This document shows positions 35,119 to 44,148 of a stretch of 64,000 bases of DNA, piece after piece. Origin of the DNA: Dermabacter indicis. GTDB taxonomy: Bacteria; Actinomycetota; Actinomycetes; Actinomycetales; Dermabacteraceae. The stretch lies in the NCBI GenBank assembly GCA_001403775.1, contig CYUG01000011.1, positions 46,460 to 110,459 of the forward strand, given 5' to 3'. How positions within the stretch are numbered: the first letter of the stretch is position 1; every line of letters begins with the position of its first letter. The notes below the pieces were generated by a model. It saw only the letters and a list, made by a program, of their open reading frames with translations. It had not been told where the DNA came from and ran no database searches. The translations under genes were made by a program, and so were the position numbers.

Positions 35119-36286
35119 TGCGAACGGCCGAGGACTCTCGGTTTACATTCACGTGCCGTTTTGCGCGGTACGCTGCGGGTATTGCGACTTCAACACTTAC
35201 ACCGCAAAAGAGCTTGGCGGGGGAGGCTCGCAAGCTGAATATCCGGATAACGCGATGCGCGAAATGGAGCTCACACTCGCAGACGATCAAGCGTCGGGCT
35301 TCACGTACGACCGCGTTGACACCGTGTTCTTCGGAGGCGGTACCCCCACCCTCCTGCCCGCCGAAGAGCAAGCGCGCATGCTCGCCCACCTCGACTCGCT
35401 TATCCCTCTCGCCCCGGGAGCCGAGGTGACAACCGAGGCGAACCCCGACTCCGTCACGCGAGACTCCCTCATGCGCCTTGCCGAGGCCAGATTCACTCGC
35501 GTGAGTTTCGGCATGCAATCGGCGGTGCCGCGTGTGCTCGCGATCCTCGATCGTACGCACAACCCAGAGTCCGTCCCGCGGGCCGTCGCGTGGGCCCGGG
35601 AGGCAGGCCTTCAGGTGAGCCTCGACATGATCTATGGAACGCCGGGGGAGGGCCTCGCGGATGTCGAGACCACGATCGACGCGATCACCGAGATGCAGCC
35701 GGACCACGTGAGCGCCTACTCGCTCATCATCGAGGGCAACACCAAAATGGCCCGGAAGCTTCGCCGAGGCGAACTCAGCGAGCCCGATCCGGACTTCATG
35801 GCCGATGCCTACGAGCTCATCGCCGACCGCACGCGAGCCGCGGGGTTCGAGTGGTACGAGGTCTCGAACTTCGCGCGCGGCGAGGCATATCAATGCCGCC
35901 ATAACCTCGCTTACTGGCGGGGCCGCGACTGGTGGGGGATTGGCCCCGGTGCGCATCGACACCGCGACGGCTATCGGTCGTGGAACCTCAAGCACCCCTC
36001 GCGCTATGCCGCCGCCCTCGCCGCCGGGCGATTGCCCGTCGACGGGTACGAGAACGTTTCGCCCGAGGATCGCGCGCTCGAGCGCCTCATGCTCGAGATG
36101 CGCACCCGGGAGGGTTTCGAGGCGGCGAGTAACCCGCTCACCTCGAGCGATGAGGCACGCGAGGTGCTCGAGCGGCACGTGGCAGCGGGGCGGTTGGATG
36201 CAAGTGCGTGGGATAGCGGGGTCGTGAGGCTTTCCGACGCCGGCCGGCTTGTCGCCGATGCCATCACGCGCGATGTTTTGCCTTGA
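35102..36286 (+). CDS. hemW: HemW-like radical SAM haem chaperone
   Basis: The 394-residue protein starts with the HemW radical SAM signature: VYIHVPFCAVRCGYCDFNTYT, where C-x3-C-x2-C holds the [4Fe-4S] cluster and the following Cys-free DFNTYT is typical of HemW, unlike true HemN. Further motifs: TVFFGGGTPTLL, SFGMQSAVPRVLAILDR, SLDMIYGTPGE, YSLIIEGNTKM, YEVSNFARGEAYQCRHNLAYWRG. HemW inserts haem into respiratory enzymes. Start ATG is chosen inside the end of the MOSC gene; the frame further upstream is antisense-free but lacks homology. Confidence 0.93.
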   Translation: MAAGTSANGRGLSVYIHVPFCAVRCGYCDFNTYTAKELGGGGSQAEYPDNAMREMELTLADDQASGFTYDRVDTVFFGGGTPTLLPAEEQARMLAHLDSLIPLAPGAEVTTEANPDSVTRDSLMRLAEARFTRVSFGMQSAVPRVLAILDRTHNPESVPRAVAWAREAGLQVSLDMIYGTPGEGLADVETTIDAITEMQPDHVSAYSLIIEGNTKMARKLRRGELSEPDPDFMADAYELIADRTRAAGFEWYEVSNFARGEAYQCRHNLAYWRGRDWWGIGPGAHRHRDGYRSWNLKHPSRYAAALAAGRLPVDGYENVSPEDRALERLMLEMRTREGFEAASNPLTSSDEAREVLERHVAAGRLDASAWDSGVVRLSDAGRLVADAITRDVLP

Positions 36287-36321
36287 GAGCGCCTTTGAAG
36301 CGGCTGAGGCGCGGGTGATCC

Positions 36322-36477
36322 CTACGGTTCATGTTGATCACTTTCGTTGTCCGCTTTCTTATGCCGGGCGGCGAATTGTTGAAGAACGGTAAAAATTAGA
36401 AAGCCGAGAAGCAGGATCGCCACGATCATCACGACAACAACGAAAATGACAGTGAACCACGCGGACCTAAAAAACAT
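36322..36477 (-). CDS. Small single-span membrane protein
   Basis: A 51-residue frame on the minus strand begins MFFRSAWFTVIFVVVVMIV and continues AILLLGFLIF, giving one long membrane helix of ~25 residues, followed by a short charged tail (ARHKKADNESDQHEP). AGGA lies 6 nt upstream of the ATG. It is convergent with hemW. No family recognised; lower GC than its neighbours. The ribosome-binding site and clean helix-plus-tail design support a real gene. Confidence 0.5.
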   Translation of the reverse strand: MFFRSAWFTVIFVVVVMIVAILLLGFLIFTVLQQFAARHKKADNESDQHEP

Positions 36478-36830
36478 GAGATTCCTACGCTTTCGAAAGT
36501 CGCCGCTGACCCGATTTTACACTTACCTGAACCCACCTCGTACTTTGGATCGCGTTCAGTGCAGATGAGGCCCCGGTCAAGCGAACGGTAGAGGTATTGG
36601 GTTTATCGAACTCAAGATTACTAAATGACACGCCATACCCGCCAGAGGACTTATGTCGTACCAAGTGGTTCTTCCTGGTGTGTCTTTGAAGTACTCGTAC
36701 GCAAAGTCAAAATCTCTCCACACCACCACCCACCTCATGGATTCCTGCAGAGGCGGGGCTCCGCCGCATAGTCGACGCTTCCGGTGGCCCTTGAGCGCGG
36801 GCGAGGTAAGCGTCGGAATTGACCCCGTGC
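36478..36830. other. Low-GC non-coding spacer
   Basis: About 350 bp with lower GC than the genome average here and no convincing gene. A 92-codon minus-strand frame (36577-36855) starts inside the 28-bp repeat and looks spurious. A near copy of the dispersed motif (GTAAGCGTCGGA) is at 36806-36817, next to the repeat. GGCGGGGCTCCGCC (36752-36765) is a small hairpin. Confidence 0.45.
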
Positions 36831-36858
36831 CCAAACCCCCACAACCCCTATGCAATTC
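36831..36858 (-). repeat. 28-bp downstream repeat, copy 4 (contains stop codon)
   Basis: Identical to copy 3. On the minus strand GAATTGCATAGG follows directly as part of TGAATTG, the TGA being the stop of the DUF3097 gene. Confidence 0.8.
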
Positions 36859-37738
36859 AGTGAGGGGCGGTGACGAAGTCGATCAGCTCCTCAATACGCC
36901 CGCTAAGGGTTGGCTCGACATCTGCGTACGAGCGCACCCGCCCGAGAATCTTCTGCCACCCTTCGGCGATATCGGCTTGGGACTCGGCAGGGAGACCGAG
37001 TGCTCTGAGTGATCCCACCTTGATGTCGGTACCTTTAGGGATATGCGGCCACTTCTCGAGGCCCACCCGTGCGGGTTTCACGGCCTGCCACACGTCCACG
37101 TACGGATGACCGAGAATGAGCACGTTGCCCGCAACGCCCTTTTCCCGCATGACGGATTCGGCGATCCGTGTTTCTTTCGATCCGGGAACGAGGTGATCCA
37201 CGAGGATGCCGAGCTTGCGGCCGGGCGCAGGATTGAAAGCTCGCACGCGCTCGAGAAGGTGATCGGCGCCATCGAGCATCTCAACGGCGACCCCCTCGAT
37301 GCGTAGGTCGTGCCCCCACACCTTCTCCACGAGCTCCGCATCGTGCTTGCCTTCGACCCAAATTCGCGAGCCACGCGCCACGCGCGCACGTGCTCCTTCG
37401 ACGTAGGTCGAGCCCGACGCGCTTCGCTTCGGGGCCGACGGTTGCCGGGCAGCCGTCGGACCAGCCTTTGTGGGTGGAACAAGGCGGACGGGTTTCCCAT
37501 CGATCAAGAAGCCTGGGCCGAGCCGGAAGGTGCGTAGGCGCCCGTGACGATCCTCGAGTTCGACGATGTGGATACCGCCCGACTTTTCCACGCGCGTGAT
37601 CGCGCCAACCCAACCGGTTTGGACATCCTCGACGACGAGCCCGCGCTCGGCGGGGACATCCCTGCTCGCGGGGTGTTTCGGGTGGAAGGCATCCCCGGTA
37701 CCGGAAAGGACGTCGTGGCCGTATCGATCGATATTCAC
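36857..37738 (-). CDS. DUF3097-family protein
   Basis: The 293-residue protein matches the actinobacterial DUF3097 family: DVPAERGLVVEDVQTGWVGAITRVEKSGG, LEDRHGRLRTFRLGPGFLIDGKPVRLV, then SRIWVEGKHDAELVEKVWGHDLRIEGVAVEMLDG, LGILVDHLVPGSKETRIA, LILGHPYVDVWQAVKP and IKVGSLRALGLPAE. The second part resembles a Toprim-like nucleic-acid fold (WVEGKHDAEL...LVDHLVPGSKE) as seen in small primases/nucleases; this is my reading of the motifs, not an established function. The linker between the two parts (GPTAARQPSAP) is an inverted pair of the dispersed motif. It is divergent from hrcA. Confidence 0.88.
   Translation of the reverse strand: MNIDRYGHDVLSGTGDAFHPKHPASRDVPAERGLVVEDVQTGWVGAITRVEKSGGIHIVELEDRHGRLRTFRLGPGFLIDGKPVRLVPPTKAGPTAARQPSAPKRSASGSTYVEGARARVARGSRIWVEGKHDAELVEKVWGHDLRIEGVAVEMLDGADHLLERVRAFNPAPGRKLGILVDHLVPGSKETRIAESVMREKGVAGNVLILGHPYVDVWQAVKPARVGLEKWPHIPKGTDIKVGSLRALGLPAESQADIAEGWQKILGRVRSYADVEPTLSGRIEELIDFVTAPH
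37434..37460. repeat. Inverted pair of the dispersed 12-mer in DUF3097 linker
   Basis: GCCGACGGTTGC (37434-37445) faces GCAGCCGTCGGA (37449-37460), each one mismatch from the consensus, spaced by 3 bases. The pair encodes part of a low-complexity linker. Confidence 0.7.
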
Positions 37739-37816
37739 GGCGGTTTACGCTACCAGGGGCGTGTTCGCTCACAGGGGATCGCCACACCGTGCAAGGGGCG
37801 CCTCCTCCGCGTAGTA

Positions 37817-37843
37817 TTGGCACTCGAAGCCCGTGACTGCTAA
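37817..37843. promoter_or_regulatory. CIRCE-like HrcA operator
   Basis: TTGGCACTC - 9 nt - GACTGCTAA, two changes from the CIRCE consensus TTAGCACTC-N9-GAGTGCTAA. It lies 20 bp before the hrcA start at 37864, so hrcA (and dnaJ after it) is expected to be autoregulated by HrcA on heat stress. Confidence 0.85.
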
Positions 37844-37863
37844 TGCGCGAAAGGATGAGAAGT

Positions 37864-38892
37864 ATGGATGAGCGCAAGCTCAGCATCCTCGGCGCAATCG
37901 TGGAAGATTACGTGGCAACCCGCGAACCCGTGGGGTCGAAGTCGCTGCTCGAACGCCACGAGCTCGGTGTGAGCGCCGCGACCGTGCGCAACGATATGTC
38001 GGTGCTCGAAGAAGAGGGCCTCATTATGCAGCCCCACACCTCGGCGGGGCGCATCCCCACCGATAAGGGCTACCGGGTGTTCGTGGATTATGTCGCGCAG
38101 GTGAAGCCGCTTTCGGCTCCCGAACGTCGCGCGATCCAGACCTTCTTCGATGGCGCCCACGACCTCGATGACCTGCTTTCCCGCACGGTGCGCCTCCTCT
38201 CGCGCCTCACAAACCAGGTCGCGGTCGTGCAATACCCCGCGCTGCGCCAAGCCCACGTGCGTCACGTCGAGCTTGTGAAAACCTCCGAAACGCTGCTGCT
38301 CGTCGTGCTCATTACCGACGCGGGCCGCGTGGATCAGCAGACCATTTCCCTCCAGCACCCCCAAGACGCGGAGTTTTATGAACGCCTACGCGAGCGCATC
38401 AATCGCGTGTGCACGTCGAGGCCCGTGACCTCCGTGGGCGGGGATCTCGACGCACTCCTCGAAGCGGAAGCCGAGCCGACCCGTGCTGCCGCCACCGAAG
38501 TCTTCGAGGCCCTCGGTGAACTTCTCGCTTCGCGCCGCGAGGACCGCATGATCGTTGGCGGCGTGTCGAACCTCGCCCGCGGCGAGCAGTTCTCTCGCGA
38601 GGTGGGCCCCATGCTCGATCTTCTCGAGGAGCAACTCGTGCTCTTGCGCCTCCTCGGTGAGATGCACTCGAACTTCGGCGAAGTCGACGTGCTGATCGGC
38701 GAGGAACTCAGCACCCTCTCGGGGGAGGCTTTGCAGCGTGCGGCCCTCGTGGGAAGCGCCTACACGGAAGCGGCGGGGGGAAGTTCTCCCTCGTCGCGCA
38801 TTGCGATCCTCGGCCCTTCGAGCATGGACTACGTGACCTCCATTTCTTCCGTGCGCGCCGTCGCCCGGTACATTTCCCGTTTCATCGGTTAG
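37864..38892 (+). CDS. hrcA: Heat-inducible transcription repressor HrcA
   Basis: HrcA represses chaperone operons through CIRCE and is stabilised by GroEL. The 342-residue protein has the winged helix LSILGAIVEDYVATREPVGSKSLLERHELGVSAATVRNDMSVLEEEGLIMQPHTSAGRIPTDKGYRVFVD (in pieces, residues 6-75) and the GAF-like dimerisation core (VGGVSNLARGEQFS, VLIGEE, SSRIAILGPSSMDYVTSISSVRAVARYIS). ATG 37864 is selected because AAAGGA lies 8 nt upstream and it starts at MDERKL; the ATG at 37843 would be inside the operator. Confidence 0.95.
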   Translation: MDERKLSILGAIVEDYVATREPVGSKSLLERHELGVSAATVRNDMSVLEEEGLIMQPHTSAGRIPTDKGYRVFVDYVAQVKPLSAPERRAIQTFFDGAHDLDDLLSRTVRLLSRLTNQVAVVQYPALRQAHVRHVELVKTSETLLLVVLITDAGRVDQQTISLQHPQDAEFYERLRERINRVCTSRPVTSVGGDLDALLEAEAEPTRAAATEVFEALGELLASRREDRMIVGGVSNLARGEQFSREVGPMLDLLEEQLVLLRLLGEMHSNFGEVDVLIGEELSTLSGEALQRAALVGSAYTEAAGGSSPSSRIAILGPSSMDYVTSISSVRAVARYISRFIG

Positions 38893-38925
38893 TAACTGAA
38901 CTCAACTCTCAAGGAACCACACTTC

Positions 38926-40077
38926 GTGAACGACGATTTTTACGAGATCCTCGGCGTTTCTAAGGACGCCAGCGCGGACGAGATCAAGAAGGCCTACCGC
39001 AAGAAGGCCCGCAAGCTTCACCCCGATGTGAACCCCGATCCCTCCGTAGCCGACCAAATGAAGAAGGTCTCGCAGGCCTACGAGACTCTCTCCAACCCCG
39101 AAAAGCGCCGGATGTACGACATGGGCGGGCAAAGCCCATTCGGCGGAGGCGGTTTCGGCGGCTTCGGCGGGGGAGCGACGTTCGACTTCGCTGACCTGTT
39201 CGACGCGTTCGCAGGTGCTTCCGGCATGGGCGGTCGTGGGCGCGGCCCGATCCCGCGTGAGCGGCGCGGCAACGACATTCTCCGACGCATGACGCTCGAG
39301 CTCGATGACGTGGTGTTCGGCTCGGAAAAGGAGATCACGTTCCCGACGGCTGTCACGTGTAATCGCTGCCACGGCAACTGCTGCGAGCCGGGAACGGGAA
39401 CGAAGAAGTGCTCCGTGTGTAGCGGGAGCGGCCACGTGCAGCGCACCGTGAACTCGCTCCTTGGACAGATGGTGCAACTCGCGCCCTGCTCGGCATGCCA
39501 GGGGCACGGCACGACGATCGAAAACCCCTGCGCTGAATGCCAGGGGCACGGACGCGTGCAGGAGGAGCGCACGATCACGCTTCGCGTGCCCGCAGGTATC
39601 GATACCGGCCGCCGCATTCAGCTTCGTGGCGAAGGCGAAGCGGGCGAGGCCGGCGGCCCCGCCGGCGATCTGTTCGTCGAGGTTCGCGTCAAGGAACATG
39701 AAATCTTCCACCGCGAGGGCAACGACCTGCTCGCGCGCCTCACGATCTCGATGGTGGCCGCGGCCCTCGGCACGAAGGCCACGCTCACGACCTTTGACGG
39801 TGAGCGCGAGGTCGAAATCAAGCCGGGCACCCAACCGGGCGATGTGATTCGCATGCGGAACCTCGGTGTGACCTCGCTTCGCGGCGATTCGCGTGGCGAC
39901 ATCCTCATCGAAGTGGGCGTCGAGATCCCGAAGAAGCTTTCCGGTTCTGAGCGGGACCTTCTCGCACAGTTTGGCGAGATGCGTGGCGAACCGGATCTGC
40001 GCGAAGGTGCGAAGAACGCCCAGCACAGCGACGGCGGAGTATTCGCCAAGATCCGCGAAAAGTTCCGCGACCTGTGA
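38926..40077 (+). CDS. dnaJ: Chaperone DnaJ (DnaJ2 type)
   Basis: Co-chaperone that stimulates DnaK's ATPase. The 383 residues contain the J domain (DFYEILGVSKDASADEIKKAYRKKARKLHPDVN, HPD near residue 33), a Gly/Phe-rich segment (GGGGFGGFGGG), four zinc-binding repeats CNRCHGNC-like (CxxCxGxx: CNRCHGN, CSVCSGSG, CSACQGHG, CAECQGHG) and the substrate-binding C-terminal domains. The first repeat ends CHGNC rather than CHGxG. It directly follows hrcA, the actinobacterial dnaJ2 setting. GTG start with AAGGAACC upstream; it overlaps rsmE by 4 bp. Confidence 0.95.
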   Translation: MNDDFYEILGVSKDASADEIKKAYRKKARKLHPDVNPDPSVADQMKKVSQAYETLSNPEKRRMYDMGGQSPFGGGGFGGFGGGATFDFADLFDAFAGASGMGGRGRGPIPRERRGNDILRRMTLELDDVVFGSEKEITFPTAVTCNRCHGNCCEPGTGTKKCSVCSGSGHVQRTVNSLLGQMVQLAPCSACQGHGTTIENPCAECQGHGRVQEERTITLRVPAGIDTGRRIQLRGEGEAGEAGGPAGDLFVEVRVKEHEIFHREGNDLLARLTISMVAAALGTKATLTTFDGEREVEIKPGTQPGDVIRMRNLGVTSLRGDSRGDILIEVGVEIPKKLSGSERDLLAQFGEMRGEPDLREGAKNAQHSDGGVFAKIREKFRDL

Positions 40078-40865
40078 GCCTGAAGAACTTCCTTCTCCTC
40101 GAAGGCACGCTCGAAGGAGCGAGCACCGGGGCAGCGTTCTCGATCGGTGGGGATGAGGGCCACCACGGGGCGCGCGTCATGCGTTTGCGCTCGGGTGAGC
40201 GCATCCTCGTGACCGACGCGAGCGGGCACCAGGCGGAAGCCTCGGTCGTGAACGTGTCGAAATCGGGTTTTGACATTGAGCTCAATGAAACACCGAGTTC
40301 CCAGGCAGAGCCTTCGACTCGGCTCGTGCTCGTGCAGGCCCTCGCCAAGGGGGGTCGAGACGAATCGGCGATTGAGATGGCGACCGAACTGGGCGTGGAT
40401 CGCGTCGTTCCGTGGCAAGCAGATCGCAGCGTCGTGCAGTGGAAGGGAGCGAAGGAACACAAGGGGCTCGAAAAGTGGCGAGCACGAATCGTTGCCGCGG
40501 TCAAGCAATCGCGGCGCGCACGAATCCCTGAGCTGGAGGGCGCTGTGACGAGCACGGAGCTCGCGTTGCTCGTCGAGCGCGCGGTTGCCGAAGGCGCCAC
40601 GGTTCTTGCCCTCCACGAAAGTGCGACCTCAGGGCTCGGCCCCATTATTCGTGACCTCTCCGCGCGCGGCTCGATCGACGAGGCGATGCCAAAGACCGTG
40701 TGGGTCATCGTGGGCCCCGAAGGCGGCATCACCGACGACGAGATCGCCCGGTTCGCCGCCGCCGGAGCAACGCCGATTCTGCTCGGCGCCGAGGTTTTGC
40801 GCGCCTCGAGCGCGGGTCCCGCAGCACTCGCTGCGCTGTGCTCCGTGATTGGCCGATGGCAATAG
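40074..40865 (+). CDS. rsmE: 16S rRNA (uracil1498-N3)-methyltransferase
   Basis: SPOUT-fold enzyme that methylates U1498 of 16S rRNA using SAM. The 263 residues have GDEGHHGARVMRLRSGERILVTDASG at the start (PUA-like), LVQALAKGGRDESAIEMATELGVDRVVPWQADRSVVQW in the middle, AVKQSRRARIPELEGAV, and the knot region WVIVGPEGGITDDEIARFAAAGATPILLGAEVLRASSAGPAALAAL (in pieces). It starts at the GTG overlapping the dnaJ stop. The dnaJ-rsmE pair is widely conserved. Confidence 0.95.
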   Translation: MSLKNFLLLEGTLEGASTGAAFSIGGDEGHHGARVMRLRSGERILVTDASGHQAEASVVNVSKSGFDIELNETPSSQAEPSTRLVLVQALAKGGRDESAIEMATELGVDRVVPWQADRSVVQWKGAKEHKGLEKWRARIVAAVKQSRRARIPELEGAVTSTELALLVERAVAEGATVLALHESATSGLGPIIRDLSARGSIDEAMPKTVWVIVGPEGGITDDEIARFAAAGATPILLGAEVLRASSAGPAALAALCSVIGRWQ

Positions 40866-40904
40866 CGCGTTCACGATGACACCTGTGGCGGCAAGTGCAC
40901 GCTC

Positions 40905-40916
40905 GCAAGCGTCGGA
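40905..40916 (+). repeat. Dispersed 12-mer GCAASCGTCGGA, exact copy
   Basis: GCAAGCGTCGGA followed by CCCC, in the spacer between rsmE and hinT. Confidence 0.75.
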
Positions 40917-40988
40917 CCCCACACGTGCGCACACCGGCCGCCCACTAGACTGGTGGGGCTAGCGCGCACATGCCCCGAGGAGGAGCAA

Positions 40989-41339
40989 ATGACCACCACC
41001 GACCCGAACTGTATTTTCTGCAAGATCGTTGCCGGCGAGATCCCGTCGACCAAGGTGTACGAGGATGCCGACGTCGTGTGCTTCAAGGACCTCGAGCCGA
41101 AGGCTCCCGTGCACGTGCTCGCCGTGCCCAAGGAGCACTACTCCAACATCGTGGAACTCTCCGCCAATAAAGACCTGCTCGCCGCGGTCGTCAAGGCCGC
41201 GGGCGCCGTTGCGAAGGAACAGGCCCAGGGGGAGTTCCGCTTCATCTTCAACACCGGTGAAAGCGCTGGCCAAAGCGTTTTCCATGTACACGGACATATT
41301 CTCGCCGGTACGCCCCAGTCTGAAGGAGACCTCTTCTAA
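40989..41339 (+). CDS. HIT-family protein (HinT-like)
   Basis: The 116-residue protein has CIFCKIVAGEIPSTKVYEDADVV at the start and the histidine triad HVHGHILAG at the end (His-x-His-x-His), the active site of purine-nucleoside phosphoramidases that hydrolyse AMP-lysine and similar adducts. AGGAGCAA precedes the ATG. A TAGACT -10-like hexamer lies at 40950-40955, so it probably has its own promoter. It precedes the PhoH gene by 2 bp. Confidence 0.93.
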   Translation: MTTTDPNCIFCKIVAGEIPSTKVYEDADVVCFKDLEPKAPVHVLAVPKEHYSNIVELSANKDLLAAVVKAAGAVAKEQAQGEFRFIFNTGESAGQSVFHVHGHILAGTPQSEGDLF

Positions 41340-41341
41340 CC

Positions 41342-42349
41342 GTGCAGGAGACCACCGAAATTCTCGAGCGCTACGTCGCGATCCCCGATCACTTGCGCCC
41401 CGTCGCCGTCCTCGGCGCAAACGACCAGGCACTCAACGTCATCGAAAAAATCATGCCGGACATCGACGTGTCGATGCGCGGGCACCAGATCACGTTGCGC
41501 GGACCGGAAGGCTCGCTCGATCGCGCAGCCGCGATCATGAACTCCCTTATTGAAATCGCCGCGAGCGGCGAAACCGTGACGGGTGAGGCGGTCCACCGCG
41601 CGGCGGAACTCTACGGTGATGATCGACGCCGGGATCAGCACGTGTCGCAGATCCTCAGCCAGTCCGTGCTCTCGTCCCGGGGCCGTACGATCCGCCCGAA
41701 GACCGTTGGGCAAAAAGAATACGTGGACGCGATCGACGAGAACACCATCGTGTTTGGCATTGGCCCCGCGGGCACCGGCAAAACATACCTCGCCGTCGCG
41801 AAAGCCGTGCGGGCTCTGCTCGATAAGCAGATCAACCGCATCATTCTCACTCGCCCCGCGGTCGAAGCAGGGGAGAGGCTCGGCTTCCTCCCGGGCACGC
41901 TCAACGAGAAGATCGACCCGTACCTGCGCCCGCTTTACGATGCCCTCCACGACATGCTCGATCCCGAGTCGATTCCGCGCCTCATGGGCGCCGGAACCAT
42001 CGAGGTTGCTCCGCTCGCCTACATGCGCGGGCGCACCCTCAATGACGCCTTCATCATCCTCGACGAAGCCCAAAATACGACCGCCGAGCAAATGAAGATG
42101 TTCCTCACGCGCCTCGGCTTCAACTCGACAATGGTGATCACCGGAGACGCGACCCAGGTTGACCTCCCCGGCGGAACGAAGAGCGGCCTCAAGGTCGTTG
42201 AGCGAATCCTCGGCAACGTTGACGACATCGCCTTTTGCCACTTGAGCTCGAAGGACGTTGTGCGCCACCGACTCGTGAGCGACATCGTTGATGCGTACGC
42301 ACGCTGGGATCTTTCCGAATTCTCACCGAAGAAGAAGGGGAAGCGATGA
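41342..42349 (+). CDS. PhoH-family ATPase (YbeZ-like)
   Basis: The 335-residue protein has an N-terminal KH-like part ([32 protein letters not shown], in pieces) and a PhoH ATPase: Walker [16 protein letters not shown] near 140, [32 protein letters not shown], Walker [24 protein letters not shown] and [13 protein letters not shown]. YbeZ binds YbeY and takes part in 16S rRNA processing and ribosome quality control. Start is GTG, 2 bp after hinT; the end overlaps ybeY (ATGA). Confidence 0.95.
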   Translation: MQETTEILERYVAIPDHLRPVAVLGANDQALNVIEKIMPDIDVSMRGHQITLRGPEGSLDRAAAIMNSLIEIAASGETVTGEAVHRAAELYGDDRRRDQHVSQILSQSVLSSRGRTIRPKTVGQKEYVDAIDENTIVFGIGPAGTGKTYLAVAKAVRALLDKQINRIILTRPAVEAGERLGFLPGTLNEKIDPYLRPLYDALHDMLDPESIPRLMGAGTIEVAPLAYMRGRTLNDAFIILDEAQNTTAEQMKMFLTRLGFNSTMVITGDATQVDLPGGTKSGLKVVERILGNVDDIAFCHLSSKDVVRHRLVSDIVDAYARWDLSEFSPKKKGKR

Positions 42350-42840
42350 GTATCGAAGTCAACAATGAAACGACCGCGAAGGTCGACGCTCGAGAATTCG
42401 TGGACCTCGCGCGGTATGTTTTCGATGCGATGTTCCTGCACCCCGCAACGGAACTGTCCATCACCTTTGTGGACGAAGACTCGATGAGCGAACTCCATGA
42501 GGAATGGATGGACCTCGAGGGCCCCACCGACGTCATGAGCTTCCCCATGGATGAGCTACGCGAGGGACGCGAAGGCCAGCTTGCGCCCGAAGGGCTCCTG
42601 GGCGACATCGTCATGTGTCCTTCCGTTGCCGCGCAGCAGGCACGCATCGCCGGTCACAGCACGGAAGAAGAGATGCTCCTTTTGCTCACTCATGGCATTC
42701 TTCACTTGCTCGGCTACGATCACGTGGAGCCGGAAGACGAGCGCGTGATGTTTACGCTCCAGCGCAAGTTGCTTCTCACCTTTCTCGCGGGCCGCGGTAC
42801 GCGCGTGGGGATTTCCGATACCGGGGGTCCGCGCCCGTGA
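42346..42840 (+). CDS. ybeY: Endoribonuclease YbeY
   Basis: Single-strand-specific metallo-RNase for 16S rRNA 3'-end maturation. The 164 residues contain the zinc motif H-x3-H-x5-H in [11 protein letters not shown] near residue 122, the substrate Arg region and [10 protein letters not shown] typical of the family. Coupled with the PhoH gene upstream and overlapping the next gene by 4 bp, as in most actinobacteria. Confidence 0.96.
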   Translation: MSIEVNNETTAKVDAREFVDLARYVFDAMFLHPATELSITFVDEDSMSELHEEWMDLEGPTDVMSFPMDELREGREGQLAPEGLLGDIVMCPSVAAQQARIAGHSTEEEMLLLLTHGILHLLGYDHVEPEDERVMFTLQRKLLLTFLAGRGTRVGISDTGGPRP

Positions 42841-44138
42841 GCACCATCGCTATTCTCATTCCCCTCGCGATTATCGCGATCATCCTCGCGGTGTGCTTCT
42901 CGGCTGCGGATGCAGCCCTCAGCACGCTTTCACGCCACAGCATCGAGCGCTACTTCGAGGATGAGGAAAAGAAGCGCGACCGCATCCTCACGATGCACGA
43001 CGACACGCACACGACGTTCGCGACCATCGCGCTCGGGCGTGTGCTCGCCGAAGCGACGTACGCGGTCCTGATTACGGCGTGCATGTTTGAGAGCCTCGAC
43101 GGCCTGTGGATTCCCTTGCTCCTCGCGATCACGGTGACGTTCCTCGTGTCCTTCATGGGAGCCTCGGTATCTCCGCGTACCCTCGGGCGACGCGCCCCCG
43201 AGAAGACGATCTCGTTCCTCGCGCCGCTCGTGCGTTTCGCACGCATCGTGCTCGCTGTGCCCTCGAAGGTGCTCATTCACATCTCGAATGCCTTCACCCC
43301 CGGCGGCAAAGTCGCTGGCGGCCCCTTCGCCACGGAAGAGGAGCTTCGCCACTTCGTGGATCGCGCCAGCGAAACCGAAGCGCTCGAGGACGATGAGCGC
43401 AACATGATCAAAGGCGTGTTTGACCTTGACGACACGATGATCCGCGAGGTCATGGTGCCGCGCACCGACATGGTGACGATCGATGCCGACGCGACCGCAA
43501 ACAAGGCGATGCGCCTCTTCGTGCGCTCGGGCTACAGCCGCATCCCCGTGATTGGAGAAGAAGGCGTCGATGACCTCCAAGGCATGCTCTACTTCAAAGA
43601 CGTCATGCGCGCGATTCACTCGCCGTGGAATCCGGGCGGCGACAGGCTCGTGACCGGGATTATGAGGCCCGTGAAGTTCTACCCCGAGTTCCTCACCGCG
43701 GACCGCGTCATGGAGGAAATGCGCACCTCGCGCGTCCACGTAGGTATCCCCGTCGACGAATACGGCGGCGTGGCGGGCATCGTCACGATCGAGGACATCC
43801 TCGAAGAGATCGTCGGCGAAATCGCCGATGAGCACGACCGCCGCGAGCAGGAAGCCGAAAGGATCTCCGAAGGCGAATATCGCGTGTCCTCGCGCATGTC
43901 GATTGTGGAAGTCGGTGAGCTCTTCGACCTCGAGATCGAAGACGACGACGTGGACACGATCGGTGGGCTCCTCTCGAAGACCATCGGGCGAGTGCCGATC
44001 GTCGGTGCTGAAGGAGACGCACACGGGATCCACATGGAAGCCGATCGCACGAGCGGCAGGCGCAAGCAAGTTTCGGCGATCCTCGTAAGCCGCACGCCGC
44101 GCGATGCGGCGGGCGACGCTGGCGAGAGCGACGACTAG
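42837..44138 (+). CDS. CorC/hemolysin-C-type membrane protein with CBS domains
   Basis: The 433-residue protein has a DUF21 (CNNM) membrane domain (helices at ~4-26, 58-80, 92-115), then two CBS domains ([36 protein letters not shown] and the pair ending [29 protein letters not shown], in pieces) and a C-terminal CorC-HlyC domain ([43 protein letters not shown], in pieces). Members mediate Mg2+/Co2+ resistance or efflux. The GTG overlaps ybeY (GTGA); the frame upstream is antisense to nothing useful and shows no homology. Era follows 10 bp later. Confidence 0.93.
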   Translation: MSTIAILIPLAIIAIILAVCFSAADAALSTLSRHSIERYFEDEEKKRDRILTMHDDTHTTFATIALGRVLAEATYAVLITACMFESLDGLWIPLLLAITVTFLVSFMGASVSPRTLGRRAPEKTISFLAPLVRFARIVLAVPSKVLIHISNAFTPGGKVAGGPFATEEELRHFVDRASETEALEDDERNMIKGVFDLDDTMIREVMVPRTDMVTIDADATANKAMRLFVRSGYSRIPVIGEEGVDDLQGMLYFKDVMRAIHSPWNPGGDRLVTGIMRPVKFYPEFLTADRVMEEMRTSRVHVGIPVDEYGGVAGIVTIEDILEEIVGEIADEHDRREQEAERISEGEYRVSSRMSIVEVGELFDLEIEDDDVDTIGGLLSKTIGRVPIVGAEGDAHGIHMEADRTSGRRKQVSAILVSRTPRDAAGDAGESDD

Positions 44139-44148
44139 GAGGTCGAGA

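Noticed and set aside
36577..36855. 92-codon minus-strand frame upstream of the DUF3097 end
   Set aside because: Its start lies inside the 28-bp repeat, no homology or ribosome-binding site, sits in a low-GC spacer.
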